This document shows, piece by piece, positions 31,112 to 42,771 of a stretch of DNA of 64,000 nucleotides (the first letter of the stretch is position 1; the number at the start of each line of letters is the position of its first letter). A program made the translations under genes and the position numbers. Under the pieces are notes generated by a model. That model saw only the letters and a program-made list of their open reading frames with translations. It was not told the origin of the DNA and ran no database searches. Source of the stretch: Alloascoidea africana (taxonomy: Eukaryota; Ascomycota; Alloascoideomycetes; Alloascoideales; Alloascoideaceae); contig JAKTTT010000070.1 in assembly GCA_030581615.1 (NCBI GenBank), forward strand, positions 1-64,000, given 5' to 3'.

Positions 31112-34100
31112 TCACTGGAAGAACCACGTTTGAATAGCCTGCTGTTCAGTTACACTATACTTGGAAGCAATTTGAACGAGATCTTGTTGAGGAATGCCCC
31201 CCACTATTCCTTTGGTGGCCGCAATCACCCTGTTGGCAGTTTGACCTTGCAAAGTGTGCGAAGTCAGAGCTGCAATAACATCCTCAAATATCTTCAAAGC
31301 GTTGGCAGAAACAGCAGGGTGGTTGCTGGAAATCAACTCGGCCAGGAACATGTAGGCAAACGGTGCAGCCTCTTCATCGTTTGTAATTGGTAAAGTCTTG
31401 ATCCACTCGTTTACCAAGGCATCAATGTTGGGGAAAGAAGAAGTATACGTCCTTAAAATCTTGGCAATAGAGGCACAGGCGTTTTCAGTCGCGTAAACGT
31501 TCTCCTCAGATCGGGCATCTGGAATAGTTGTGCTCTTGAACAGAAGCTCCAACGCTGCTTTACCAAATTCACTGTATACCTCACCTCCATGCTGAGCAGT
31601 TAGGCCAGTTCCGTATGCAGCTGATTGTCTAATGGCAGCATCTGGATGTATCAGATTCTCTCCCAATTTGTTTATAAAAACATTCTTGTATCTCCAAGAA
31701 TCTGCCCCGCAAAATTCAATCAGATCATCAACAACACCAAGAGCAAAACACTGACAGTCAGTGTTGGACTCGTTCAAGAACTCGCCAATGATAGGCAACA
31801 ACTTTTCAAAATGCGGCAAGAAACGCGTTGTGGAAATTTTGAACGCAGAATGAATAGACTTGTTCATCTCGCTAACCAAATCTTCATCCGATTCATCAAA
31901 TTCGTCTTCGTCAACCTCTTCTGTGTATTCATCGTCCTCTCCCTTGTTCTTGACGCGCTCGTAAAAATCTTTCAGATTCGAAATAACAGCTTGAGTAAAC
32001 GTCTCCAATTGCTTATCCGTGAGACTAAACTTGTGATCATGTAATACCTCGATAACCTGGTAAAGTGCAGAGTGGAATACGGCCTCAACGTATGGAACAG
32101 GCTCTATTCTGACACACTTTAGCAACTTATCCAGAAAGATTGTAGCCATCTCCAAAACCGGGGTAGAATTATTTGGATTCGCCTCTTTAGTGGAATCCAG
32201 CAATGCCAAAAGCGACTGAGCAGCAGCATATCTGACGCCATCGTGAAAGAAAAACTCGAGAGATTCTGCAGCAATTGTCGAAAACTCCTTTGTGTAAGGA
32301 TAGAAATCTCCTTTTAGAGAAGCAGTATATAGAGTGAGTAACTCGATCGCATTTGCCTTTTCATCCAAAACAGAGGTATGAACACCAATGTGCTTGCCCT
32401 TCAAATCAACAACCTCCCATCCTTCATCCTGGTCAAAGTTGTCAATCTCCGCTTCATCTTCAATAAGACGAAGATCCTGTTGGGCTTTAGCGGCTTCAAT
32501 TAGAGGTGGGATAACTCCTGGAAGATAGGGCAAAAATTCCTTGCCCAAGATCTGGCAAATTCTTGCCCATCCTTGTGTCAGATACGATGAGCACGGATCA
32601 TCGTCTTCAGAGATTGAAGTTTGAATCTGTGCAAAAAGTTCAATCAACTCTTGGCAATGGGGCAGGAATTTTTCCTTTCCTACAGCAACTGCTATAAGCG
32701 TTGAGCATTCAATACATTTTGCTTTCAAAAGACGGTGCTCTTTGCCGGTATCTGCTCTTAAAACGTTGAACAAAAGTGGCATCATCGTATCATAGTACTT
32801 GACAAACTTATTTTCAGCAGCATCGGCAATAACTGCAATAGTGGTCAAAACCTGCTCTTGAATATACTTCTTTTCTGAGTTCAAGAGCGTTAGCAAATGC
32901 TCGAGTAGTGTGTCAAGGAATGGCTCCAAAACATCCTTCCCAGCATTTTCTGCAAAATTGACCAATGCAGCTGCGGCATGAGATTGGACTCTATAGACGG
33001 ACTCGTTGGTCAATTTGGAAATGAGAGCTGGCAAGATTCGATCGCCAAACTCTCTTTGGATCTTGTCTGCAAAATCGGTTGAAATCTGACCAAGTAGGTT
33101 ACAGCAGGCATGTTGAACTCTTGGGTGAGGGTCATTCAATAGAGGTAGACACATATCCAAAATTCTTGGAATCTCGTTGATCAAAGTATCGCTACAACCT
33201 TCAGCAATTGAAGACAGAGCCATCAAGGCAGCCTGTCTTTCTCTCCATCCATCCGAAGAGATCATTTTTGGTAACCATTGGAATGTTGGCTCCAAAATAA
33301 CCGCACCCAGCCTCAAAGCAAGACGGTCAAGAGTCTGTCTAGCGGCGGCGTACTCGGGTTCTTCATCATCGTTATCGATATCATTCGAGTTGTTCCATTC
33401 AGCTGCATCCTCATCGTCTTCTCCAACTTCTGTCATCAGCATCAGAGATTGCAAAACCACACTGTTCAAATAATTCTGCTCCTTCTTGCACATGTTTGGA
33501 GAAACCTCACTAAAAGTTGTCAAGACCTCTAATCCTGCCAGTCTTGCTGACGATTCCAAATCTTTGTTCTTGGCGACAGAAATACAAAAGTTGATGAGAT
33601 CAGTAAACATGGATTTGAACATTTTAGGGGCTAATTCCACCAGTTCAATAAGCGACTCAAGAACCAGAGCTAATGAGGCATCATTACCATTAGATAGGAA
33701 TGGCGGTAAACCTTTCAGTAGACTGGGCAAAAGAGGATTCAAAGTAGGCCATGTCTTTTTAGGCAGCGTTTCGAAGAATGCAACAAAAGCCGTCACAGCC
33801 GCCACGCGAACATCATCTTCGCTATCTTCAAACCCAGAGTTGAAAATTGGGACGATGCTCTCAAGCAAAGACACGTCTATTAACTCGGGAATGGCAGAGA
33901 AAATTCTGTATGATGATTCTCTAAAGCTGGCATCTTCACTTTTACTGGCCTCAAACAGAGCAGGCAGAATATCTGACCAGATGTCATCTTTGTTTGCAGG
34001 TTTCGCCAACTCGGAAATGGCGTCTGCGATTTTGTGTCGAACTCCTGTCGATTGCGTACTTGCAAATCCCTGCAAATAAATCGATCTTATTTGCTGTTTG

Positions 34101-34509
34101 ACAGGTAAGGAGATGGTGTCGATGGTTTTGGACGTGACATCATTGCTGGAATCTGGTTTTCGAAGGGCTATTCGCCTGAACAATACAGCTGCGAAAGATC
34201 GGATCTGATTTTTCCCAATTATTTTGAGGTGTGGTCTCGTTAGTCCACAAAGTTCTTGTAGTTGCCTTCTATGCAAGATCGATCGAAGTGAAAGGTTTTT
34301 ATTTGGATACTTACCACGTCATCCTGTCCAATAACAGATTGCTCAGCAAGACCAAGCAGAAGGATCTCAACTCGGTCTGGCTTCAACCATTCTGTGTTGA
34401 GACTGTTCTCAGCTTGCGTACGAACATTGTTGTCTGAAGAAGATAGGCTCTGGAGCAGAGACTTGAGGGCACCTTCAGCTTCTGGGGGAAGTGAAGTATT
34501 TAAAGACAT
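31112..34509 (-). CDS. PSE1: karyopherin beta, importin Pse1/Kap121 (2 exons)
   Basis: Nuclear import receptor built of HEAT repeats. Exons 34509-34315 (65 codons) and 34204-31112 give 1095 aa (yeast 1089). The 110-nt intron starts GTAAGT, has a GACTAAC branch and ends CAG. Exon 1 has the importin-beta N-terminal segment (AEQSVIGQDDV) and exon 2 resumes with RSFAAVLFRRIALRK, matching yeast. Conserved parts are FRESSYRIFSAIPELI, WRERQAALMALSSIAEGC, DPHPRVQHACCNLLGQIS, KYYDTMMPLLFNVL and KHIGVHTSVLDEKANA. An acidic loop (EYTEEVDEDEFDESDEDLV) corresponds to the acidic loop of Kap121. It separates YHB1 from regulator D and has no obvious link to the cluster. Confidence 0.97.
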
Positions 34510-35370
34510 GACGGGCTATCTAAATAAACTGTTAGATGGGAGCCAAATCATGAGATGGTTCCAATATAGAGAAAAAATTTCAATCCAGAATGTACAGAGA
34601 AAACAAGGACGTGGAATCAAAACATTCATCATCATCATTGTTCACCACACATTTGTTCCACAACTTGATTCAAAACGAGATCTTTTGTTTCTTTCAACGT
34701 CGCAAAATGAATACAAAAAAAGAGTACCTCCAAACTTGTAAACAATAGCAATTAGAGTAGCGTTGTGAACAAGTATGAGCAAGGTTCATTCCTTCACCAC
34801 AGTGAATCAAAGTTGTTCTATAGCAGCCTGATCTGGCTTTTTGTGTACAGGACAGAGATGGGGAAAAAAAGGCACTTGCAATAGGCAAATAACACTAAAA
34901 ATTGAATCGCCGGAAAATGAGATCGAGGGTTCAGAATTGCAAACATACCTTTCAAATCTTCCTGCCGGGATGGGAAATGTCTAAAAGCGATTTGGAACAG
35001 TACAAGAATTTGTGTTTTACATTTTTTTTGTTCAAACATATAGATTTTTCTAGCCCCCTTCGCTGCGTACAACATAACACGGACTCATAAATACGCAGGG
35101 TCTGAAGGCTATGGAATCTATGGTGTGCTGCCATCACACTCATTATAGAGATAGGAATTATTGCCCAGATAATCTGTTAGCCGATGTTTTATCGCAGATT
35201 CATGGCAATTTTAAATTTCTAGTGTTGTTTCTGCTCAACCTTGTTCGTTGAGCTTGCATATTATAGTAGTTAAAGAAGTAGCAAAGCATCAAAGCTGGGA
35301 ACATGGCAAGAATGCAATTATTGACCGCCCAAAAATTCCTCAAAAGAATACAAAATATAGAAAAAACAAC
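34510..35370. other. PSE1 promoter and regulator D 3' region
   Basis: An 861 bp A/T-rich gap. Small open frames on both strands (to 85 codons) have no conserved motif. No RNA gene or repeat is seen. Confidence 0.35.
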
Positions 35371-37992
35371 CTAGGGTAATCCATCCGCTTCATACTTGAA
35401 ATTCAGTGACATATTCAGAGGGTTAACAGTGCCAAAGGAATAGAACATCCCTGCCACTTCTGAAGATGTTACTGGATCAAAGGCTTGAGGATCGCTAACA
35501 GAATAGTTAGAAGCTCCAGGATAGAAAAAATTGTTGTTGTGTGCATCGTTACTATTGAAATCTGTAAATTCTTGCCAAAATCCAGGCTCAAGGTGCACGA
35601 AGGGATCAACAATGCTCTTTATAGCATGTCTGGTATCCAACGCCAGGTCCTCGAACGTTGCGTCTTCTGGTTCATCAATGGAAGGAGATGAACCCGATTC
35701 TATCATTTCCGATTCCATAGTCTCGAAATCAGATGCCTTGTAGCAATATTCGTAATCATTCTGTTTCAACTTGGATTCGAGAAAATACGTCAGGGCAAAT
35801 AGCCTCTGAGCGTTTTTCCACTGCTTGGGATAAACCTGAGCCAGCAGAACGCTCCCGTTTTTCTGATAGTCTCTGATACAGTCGATTAGATTATGGCCAA
35901 GTGGGACAGTTCCTTCATCAAAGAGACTTGTGTCGTACAAAATTCCCAAGAGTATAACACGGTATTCCTTTATTGTATACCTCATCATTATTGAAAGAAC
36001 AATAAAGTGAACTCTCTGTAGTCCACCCATTATTGCAGCACTTAAAGGAAACAGACTTTCGCTACCAAATAGATCAACACAGCATTTGAGGCATTCATTA
36101 GCTGCAGAAAAGACTCTGGTAGATTCAATCCATACAATCTCTAGATACTTTTCACAAAGCTCCCGCTCTTGAGATAGATGACAGCTGAGTAGAAGGACAC
36201 TGTAAATTGTATGAAGATGCATTGAAATAGTAAATCTCATCAACAGGAGATGTATTCTTTTGCAACGCTCATATTCGTCTTCTGCGACGTTTAATTTCGA
36301 TAATAACATGGCAAAAGGAGGTAGTTCGGCGTTTAACAAAGCTGCTGTTTTAGTTGCCAGTGCCTCTACTTGAGATCTTCGTAATGGAGCTTTTACATTC
36401 ATAAACAGGTATGACGACTCTCTAATCAACCGAGTTACTTTCCTTAACCAGGTCAGATTCTGTAAATGAAGAAACTCGCGCTTATTTGTTATGTAGCTGG
36501 CAGGCGGCAGAACATCTATTCGAGTGTCAAACTCGCAGTCCTTCAAGACCAGTGGACGGCCAAGCATCACAGATTGCTGGGAATCGCCCATCATAACATA
36601 GCACCACGCTTTCCTCCGACTAAGTTTCAGTTTCTCATCTTTCAACTCTGAATAATGGTCGGGGTCAATATGGGCGCCAATGCTAATCGCAACTTGTGTG
36701 ATATATCCATTTATCAGAGAACAATCGTCTACTTCTATCTCATCAATCTCATCCAGTCCAAGACCGATGTATACTCGCAGCAGTAGCAAATATTGTAGTA
36801 ATTGCAAGCTGCCCTTGCGAATGATATATGACGACATGGCCAGATTTCTAGCGTATTTGGGATATTCCAGTCCGATGTGAATATTGTTATCAGTTATAAC
36901 TTTGAACTTTTCATTTCTTTTCAGGCTAAAAGTTTGCTTTTTGTTCTCTTCTGTTGTCCTTAATGGTAAAGTCACAAACGATATCCGAAGTATAAGTAAG
37001 AACTGTGCAATAATCACCAAATCATTCTTTATTGTTACTTTCCATTTGATAGATGTTCCCTGAACAACCATAACCCTCCCAAGAGCTTCTCTGAATAGCG
37101 ATTCGTCCATGATAGCGTACAGATTATGATAAAAGCTGAAAAAGTAGTCAACCAATAGATCACAAATATCCTTGGGAGGGAGCATTGCTTCTATCGCATC
37201 TAGTTCGTGGCGAAATTGTTCAGAAGCCACAGGAGGCTCCTTGGAGAGAAAGTATTCTCCTAGTGCAACGTATCTGTTTGCTGCAATGTTCAGGTCATCT
37301 TCCTCCTTTTTAGGCGAGTTTGTGGAAAGTTCGCTTTTTGCCAGTTTCATCGTCTCGTTGATTTCAGTCAAAGCTGCGTCGTTCAACAGTATGGAGATCC
37401 TGCTCGTACTGCCAAAATGAGTAACACTGTCGTTCTTGATGCTGAGGACCTGGAACCTATTCGATAAATCCAAAAGAGGATCCTCTCCCTTTGGCACGGC
37501 AATAGAACCAGGCTTTGAGTGACGATGCTGATGTTGAGGCTTCAGTTGTCGATCATCAGAAGTGGAAGACGAAGATGAGAAAGAAGAAGAGGACAAAGAC
37601 CAAGAAGACATAGTTCGTGAAATGGAATTTGCTTGGGACGTCGTCTTCTCAGCGATTCGGCTGGCCTTGGCAACTTGGACTTGAAACTCAAGAGTTTTGA
37701 CCATCTCCCTGAGCCGTTCATTTTCATCCTGAAGGGCCTCCTTTCTGCCCTCTTCCAGCTTTGAGTGGGCAATCCATTTTGGCTCCAGATACTGGCACTT
37801 TGAAGTAAATCCAAGCCGGACACAATTAGAACAGTGAGGCCTTACCAGATCGCACTATATATGCACCAGATATCATTAGTGATGAGAAACAAATCCCGGA
37901 TGGCGCCTCCAGCGAACAGACACACTAACCTTGACCTTCCTCCTTCTGCATACGGTACACGACTTTGAAGGTCGCTCTCGCTTTCTTGTCAT
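35371..37992 (-). CDS. Hap1-type Zn2Cys6 transcription factor D
   Basis: Fourth paralogue, 848 aa, from exons 37992-37930 (21 codons) and 37854-35371. The 75-nt intron starts with the less usual GTTAGT and lies at the shared codon before the third cysteine. The cluster starts CTVCRRRKVKCDLVRPHC, and the coil is LQDENERLREMVKTLEFQVQ. Family blocks are THFGSTSRISILLND, VAISIGAHIDPD and GRPLVLKDCEFDTR. The DGDG block is lost (EIDEIEVDDCSLING). The C-terminal motif is LEPGFWQEFTDFNSND. It diverges from TFS1, sharing a 592 bp promoter. It is separated from A-C by YHB1 and PSE1, so the array is not a simple uninterrupted tandem. Confidence 0.9.
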
Positions 37993-38584
37993 TTGTGAAA
38001 CTCAGCTATGATTGTTGTTGAAGTAAAAGCAAAGGGCTGAGGTATTGGGCGATGGACCAAAATATCTGGGGCTGATGAGCTGATGAGGAAAATGAAGAAT
38101 CTCTCAGATAAACGATGCAGCCATCCATCTTCATCGGCTAGTCACGCAGACTAACAGCAACTGCCGGCCTGAGAGCCGAAAGAGCTTTCACCATTGCAGA
38201 AGATGAAATAGGAACTTTGGCGAGCCCGAAATTAACAGATCGATAAGTATAAAATGAGAGCGGAGATATCTTGATGAGATGTGAGATCTCCCTGGATGAG
38301 CACTGAGGATGATAACCAGATCAGTATGGGCATTCCTAACACCGCGGTTGAAACCTACGCAAGGTCATTGTAATTGATATCCTCTCAATATCATTAATCT
38401 CCTACGAAAGAAAAATAAAGGGAAGGTCTCATCTATTTGAAAACTAGGGCCTAACAGGTTTCCTTGGGATAATGAATTGCGGGGGTTACCTGGCCATATA
38501 CCACCATATTTAAGCACATAGACCAAGCGTTTTTCGATTCGTTTGCTGTTTTCTTCTCTTTGCCACTTTCTATAGCAATTCGTC
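37993..38584. promoter_or_regulatory. bidirectional promoter of regulator D and TFS1
   Basis: A 592 bp divergent gap. GTATAAAATG near 38247 and CCATATTTAAG near 38504-38514 are possible TATA-like elements toward TFS1. Several single CGG triplets occur but no Hap1-spaced pair. Confidence 0.4.
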
Positions 38585-39465
38585 ATGGTTCTTGTAAGCA
38601 TCAATTGAATCCCTGTTTGTCTATACCGTTAGCAAAGATGTGCTGCTGCTTTCTATGCACAGTCAGGTCCGCCACTATTAACTCCATTATGTCCAGTTCA
38701 CTGCTGCTACTTCGTTAATTGAAGGATTCAAGAAACACGGCATAGTCCCTGATGGTATGCAACAATGCGTTTTGTTTAATCATCTGTTTACTATAATCCA
38801 GCTCTTACTAACTTTCCTTTAGTCGTTGATGAGCAAAAACTTGATGGGCAAGTTTGGTATTCCGTGTCTCCGCTTTACGCTGATCAGCCAATTCTAACTT
38901 TGGTTTACAACTCAATTGGTATTCTTACCATCTTGTTTCTAGACTCCTTGTAATATCTTATGGAAAGGATAAGGAGGTAGCTTGCGGAAATAACCTCGCG
39001 GTCGCCGAGACCCAGGAGACCCCAGAGATCCACTTTGTTCTTGATGGTGAGACCTCACCTTCCGATACCTACACCTTGGTGATGACGGATCCCGATGCTC
39101 CAAGCAGAACAGACAAAAAATGGTCCGAATACTGCCATTACATTGTTACCGGTTTGAAGGCACCCTCAGCTTCAATCTCTACTGCAGCCAATGTAGAGGG
39201 TACAAAGTTGAACTTTGACCAGGGAACTACCCTGATCCCATATATGGGACCTGGGCCTCCACCTGGAACCGGCTTCCACAGATATGTCTTTTTGTTGTAC
39301 AAGGAGCCCGCTGGAGCTGATATCAAGGCACCCTCTGATAGACCTAATTGGGGTACTGGCAAGCCTGCTACTGGGGTTCGAGAGTGGGCTTCAAAGTACA
39401 ACTTGGAACTTTTGGCAGCGAACTTTTTCTTTGCGCAAAATGTTGATCAATCCAGCAGCTTTTAG
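38585..39465 (+). CDS. TFS1: carboxypeptidase Y inhibitor, PEBP family (4 exons)
   Basis: Phosphatidylethanolamine-binding-family protein. Yeast Tfs1 inhibits carboxypeptidase Y and binds Ira2. Proposed exons are 38585-38593, 38697-38754, 38823-38918 and 38981-39465, giving 215 aa (yeast 219). Exon 1 is only 9 nt (MVL). Introns 1 and 2 are well supported: GTAAGC with TATTAAC, and GTATGC with TACTAAC, and exon 2 encodes LIEGFKKHGIVPD. Intron 3 (GTATTC to GTAG, 62 nt) is a best guess that restores the frame and the GN motif in ACGNNLAV; its donor is weak and the branch site unclear. The core is canonical: YTLVMTDPDAPSRTDKKWSE, GPGPPPGTGFHRYVFLLYK and NWGTGKPATGVREWASKYNL. Confidence 0.88.
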
Positions 39466-40039
39466 TTCGCAGTTTTTGGTTTTCAAGTACTAAGCTATCT
39501 TTTTACATATGACTAGTGAAAGATGAATTTTTTTTTTTTGACCTGAAGTTGTAGTTCCTGTAAATGCATTGAACCGACTCCAAGCGCATGTCTATACCTA
39601 AATCTATTGTAGACATTGAACCAAAGACAATCCAAAAACGTATAGCTCTTTATAAAGAATGTTTAAGCATCACCAACTGTTCTCCCTTGGGGAGGTAATG
39701 CAACCTACAAGTGACTATTTCATTGTTCCTAAACCAATGAACTTCATCCTCAGATTTGCACAATACCATTTTGAAACTCTGGTCTCATATTTAGGAACGA
39801 ATAAAACGTTTTCTTTTAGTGGAATAAATAAGACTCACAAGGTTCCAAAACCTTTGTAATAAACAAATCAGAATGATTTTTCATGCTGATAAAATTTAGG
39901 ATTCTGCAATGACTTTGCAGTGCAAGTGATAAATGATTGGCATATATGAAGTCGTGTTATACATTGTCAAAAAGACAAAACAAAAATAAAAAATCATTAA
40001 CAAATAGTCTATCAATTACAAAACATTTTTGAACATTGT
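39466..40039. other. convergent 3' intergenic region
   Basis: Gap between TFS1 and regulator E, whose 3' ends face each other. It is A/T-rich with a T run at about 39530. No gene is seen. Confidence 0.35.
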
Positions 40040-42771
40040 TCAAATCGAACCCAGGATTCCAGAATGAAGCTCTGGGAAAGTTGCTTCCCAATGGTCAAAA
40101 ACGGTGAAATCAGTTTGATCTAAAAACTCATTCCACAGAGAGTCTACACTGGAAAACTCGTTGATCACATCATTGTTTGAGTTTGGTATTTCCAAGGAAG
40201 CTGTTCTAGCCTCGGATGATTGCTGAGGTTGGGATACTGACTTTGTAGGATTGTCCATGTTTCCTATTGTAGTTTGTTTGCAATTTGTTTGCTCTACCTT
40301 ATCATCTTCCTTCACTGGAACCGCAATATCTTTCTCTGTAGATACTAGCCAGTGATCAGGGGGGAGCTCGAGGATTGCTGGAAGTCCAGCGTTCGCGGCA
40401 GACTCATTCAAACAGTGCGCCAAAGACTGGAAAGAAAATGATACTCTCCAAGCATGGTAGTAAGTGTTGGCTATGTTCAAAGTGTTGCTTACCATCCGTT
40501 TGTACGCCTCACATATTGTATAGTATTGTTGATGATTCCGCTCAATAAACGTTCTAAAACCACAGTTGTTGTTCTCATTCTGTTGTTCCCTTGATGAGCA
40601 GGAGTTTCTTTGTAGAGGTTTAAAAGGGCCTGCTTTGAGTAAATGTCTTAGAATAAAACTGGCAAAAACAATTAGCACACGGTGCGAGGAAATGAGTAGC
40701 GAGGGAACGGCATAAATATACACTCCATGCGGTATTGGAGATTTGGAATTTCCCAAGCACCAATTCAGCTTCTCCGATAGGTACAGGCTCGTATCAACCA
40801 TCTGATCAAAGTGTTTTGTGTCGTACTGCTCCAACTTGTTTTCGCTGTTTAGAAATATCAGAGAATGGATGGCTAAACGTAGGGTTAAAGTGTTGAAAAA
40901 ATAGATTGTGGTTTTCAACCGGCATAGCAACACCGTGAGATTTGTATTCTTAATATCGATCAGTTTGAAGATTGTGTCTCCTGCAATTGAATCCTGATAA
41001 CGTTGTAATTTTGCAAGTTGATTCTCCAACATAAATTTGGTCGGTGACAATTTCATACGGAGCAAAAGCCTTGATGTATCCCTCAACAGCTGATAGTACT
41101 CAAATCGATGTTTGTACGTCCCCATAACAATTCTTTCCATCTCGTCTTCCTCGTATATATCTGACATTTCTGGAAGCAACGTATCGTAATATTCATCAGA
41201 CTCAAAACAGAGTGGATTACCGAGTCTCAAAGACTGAATTGCATCGAGAAACAATATCTGGTACCATATCTTTCTCCGGACATTTTTAATCCTACCGCAT
41301 TTGACATGAGCAAAGTGATCGGGGTCTCGGTGCAGTCCAAAACTTATAGCCATCCTTGTTATCACGCCCATCAGGGATTGGCTATCAGATCCGCCATCTC
41401 CATCTCCATCTTCAGGGGCCAGCATCATGTATATTCTCAAGAATAAAAGACTTTGGATTACGTTAAGAGAAGCTCTTCGAAACTTGTAATAGGAGAGACA
41501 CTCTCTTGCCAAGCTGATGCACTCAGGACCAATTTTTGCTGTAGACATTTTCACAAGGTTTTCCGGCTTGTCCGTTTCTGAATAGATTGGATTTGTGCCG
41601 TTGGACCCGTCTTGAAGGGGCAGCGACAGGTGTGAAAGGCGAAGAACAATGAGAAGAGTTGATAAAATTGCCAAAACATCTTTGGTATTTGTTGGCGACT
41701 TCATTTGAAGTTCGCCATCTTTTTCTTCTGGTTCGATAATATCATCTAGCTTTTTCTTGAAAAGGACAAGGTCTATAATTGGAAAGTGGAAATAGCAGTA
41801 GTCGTGGTACCGCTGTATTAGTAGGTCTATAACGTCTCGTGAAGGAAGATATCGTCTAATAACGTCCATTAGTTCTTCTTCATTTTTCTTCTGATCGTTT
41901 AGAATAAATGAAAGCTTGACATGTAAATTCTCAAACTTTTTCTCAGCACCAGCTCGGATTTCATCCCGGTACCTAGCCTTTCGCGGAGATTGGAACTGTG
42001 CAATCAACTTTTGAAAAGACTCGTTCAGAACGGTATCTTTGGTACAGAACGAGAGAGAGCTCAAAGGACCACAGTACACTATTCGACCACGTTGTCGTAT
42101 CATCACTGAAAAATCCTTTGAGGCCTCTATGGTTGGGTTCCAGCAGGAATTACCGGTGGTAGTGGCTGCGGCGGTAGCGACTCTTTCATTACTGATCAGT
42201 TCCAAGGGCTGATTCTGGGGACCAAAAAAATTCGAAGCTCCGAGCCCTCTTCCTGCTCCTGCTGCTCCGATCGGGGGATTTGTGGCCAGGGTATCGCTCA
42301 AAAAGGGTCTGATCGGAGGTAGCATGAACTGTTGTGGAACCCCCGGGGGTATGTTCAGAGGCATGAATGGTGTAGGACCCGGAATAGACAGATTGGTTAC
42401 TGTAGGAGGCCCCTGTATCTTTCTGATCAGCTCCTTTAACGCACTGATTTCCGCCGCTAAAGCCTTTTCTGTTTCTGTTTGAACCGTGGCAGTCGGACTG
42501 GGCGTAGCTTGTTGCTTCACCCATATAGGTTCATCGTATTGACATCGGGTTTGTATTCCCGCCTTCAAGCAGGCAGAACATGTTGGTCTCTGGCGGTCGC
42601 ACTAAATAGATAGATTTGGTTTAGACCGTCAGGAACACGATTCGGAGATAAGGCAATTTTGCTTTGGGCTGTCACACTTACTTTGACTTTTCTCTTGCGG
42701 CAGATAGTGCAAGAAATCGCGGTGCGGTTCCTGGACTTTTTCGTGGGCCTAGGACTGTCAGATTCTGACAT
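40040..42771 (-). CDS. Hap1-type Zn2Cys6 transcription factor E
   Basis: Fifth paralogue, 883 aa, from exons 42771-42682 (30 codons) and 42601-40040, with an 80-nt GTAAGT intron at the shared codon. Its zinc cluster (RTAISCTICRKRKVKCDRQR) is the most like that of yeast Hap1. The coil is TEKALAAEISALKELIRKIQ. The following 90 residues are Pro/Gly-rich. The HFG block is altered to CGPLSSLSFCTKDTVL, while APEDGDGDGGSDSQSLMG and FGLHRDPDHF are kept and the GRPL block reads LGNPLCFESDEYYDTLLP. The C-terminus has VDSLWNEFLDQTDF, like the FWEELYQ motif of B and C. No CP haem motif is present. It lies at the edge of a 2 kb gene-free region that contains its promoter. Confidence 0.9.
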
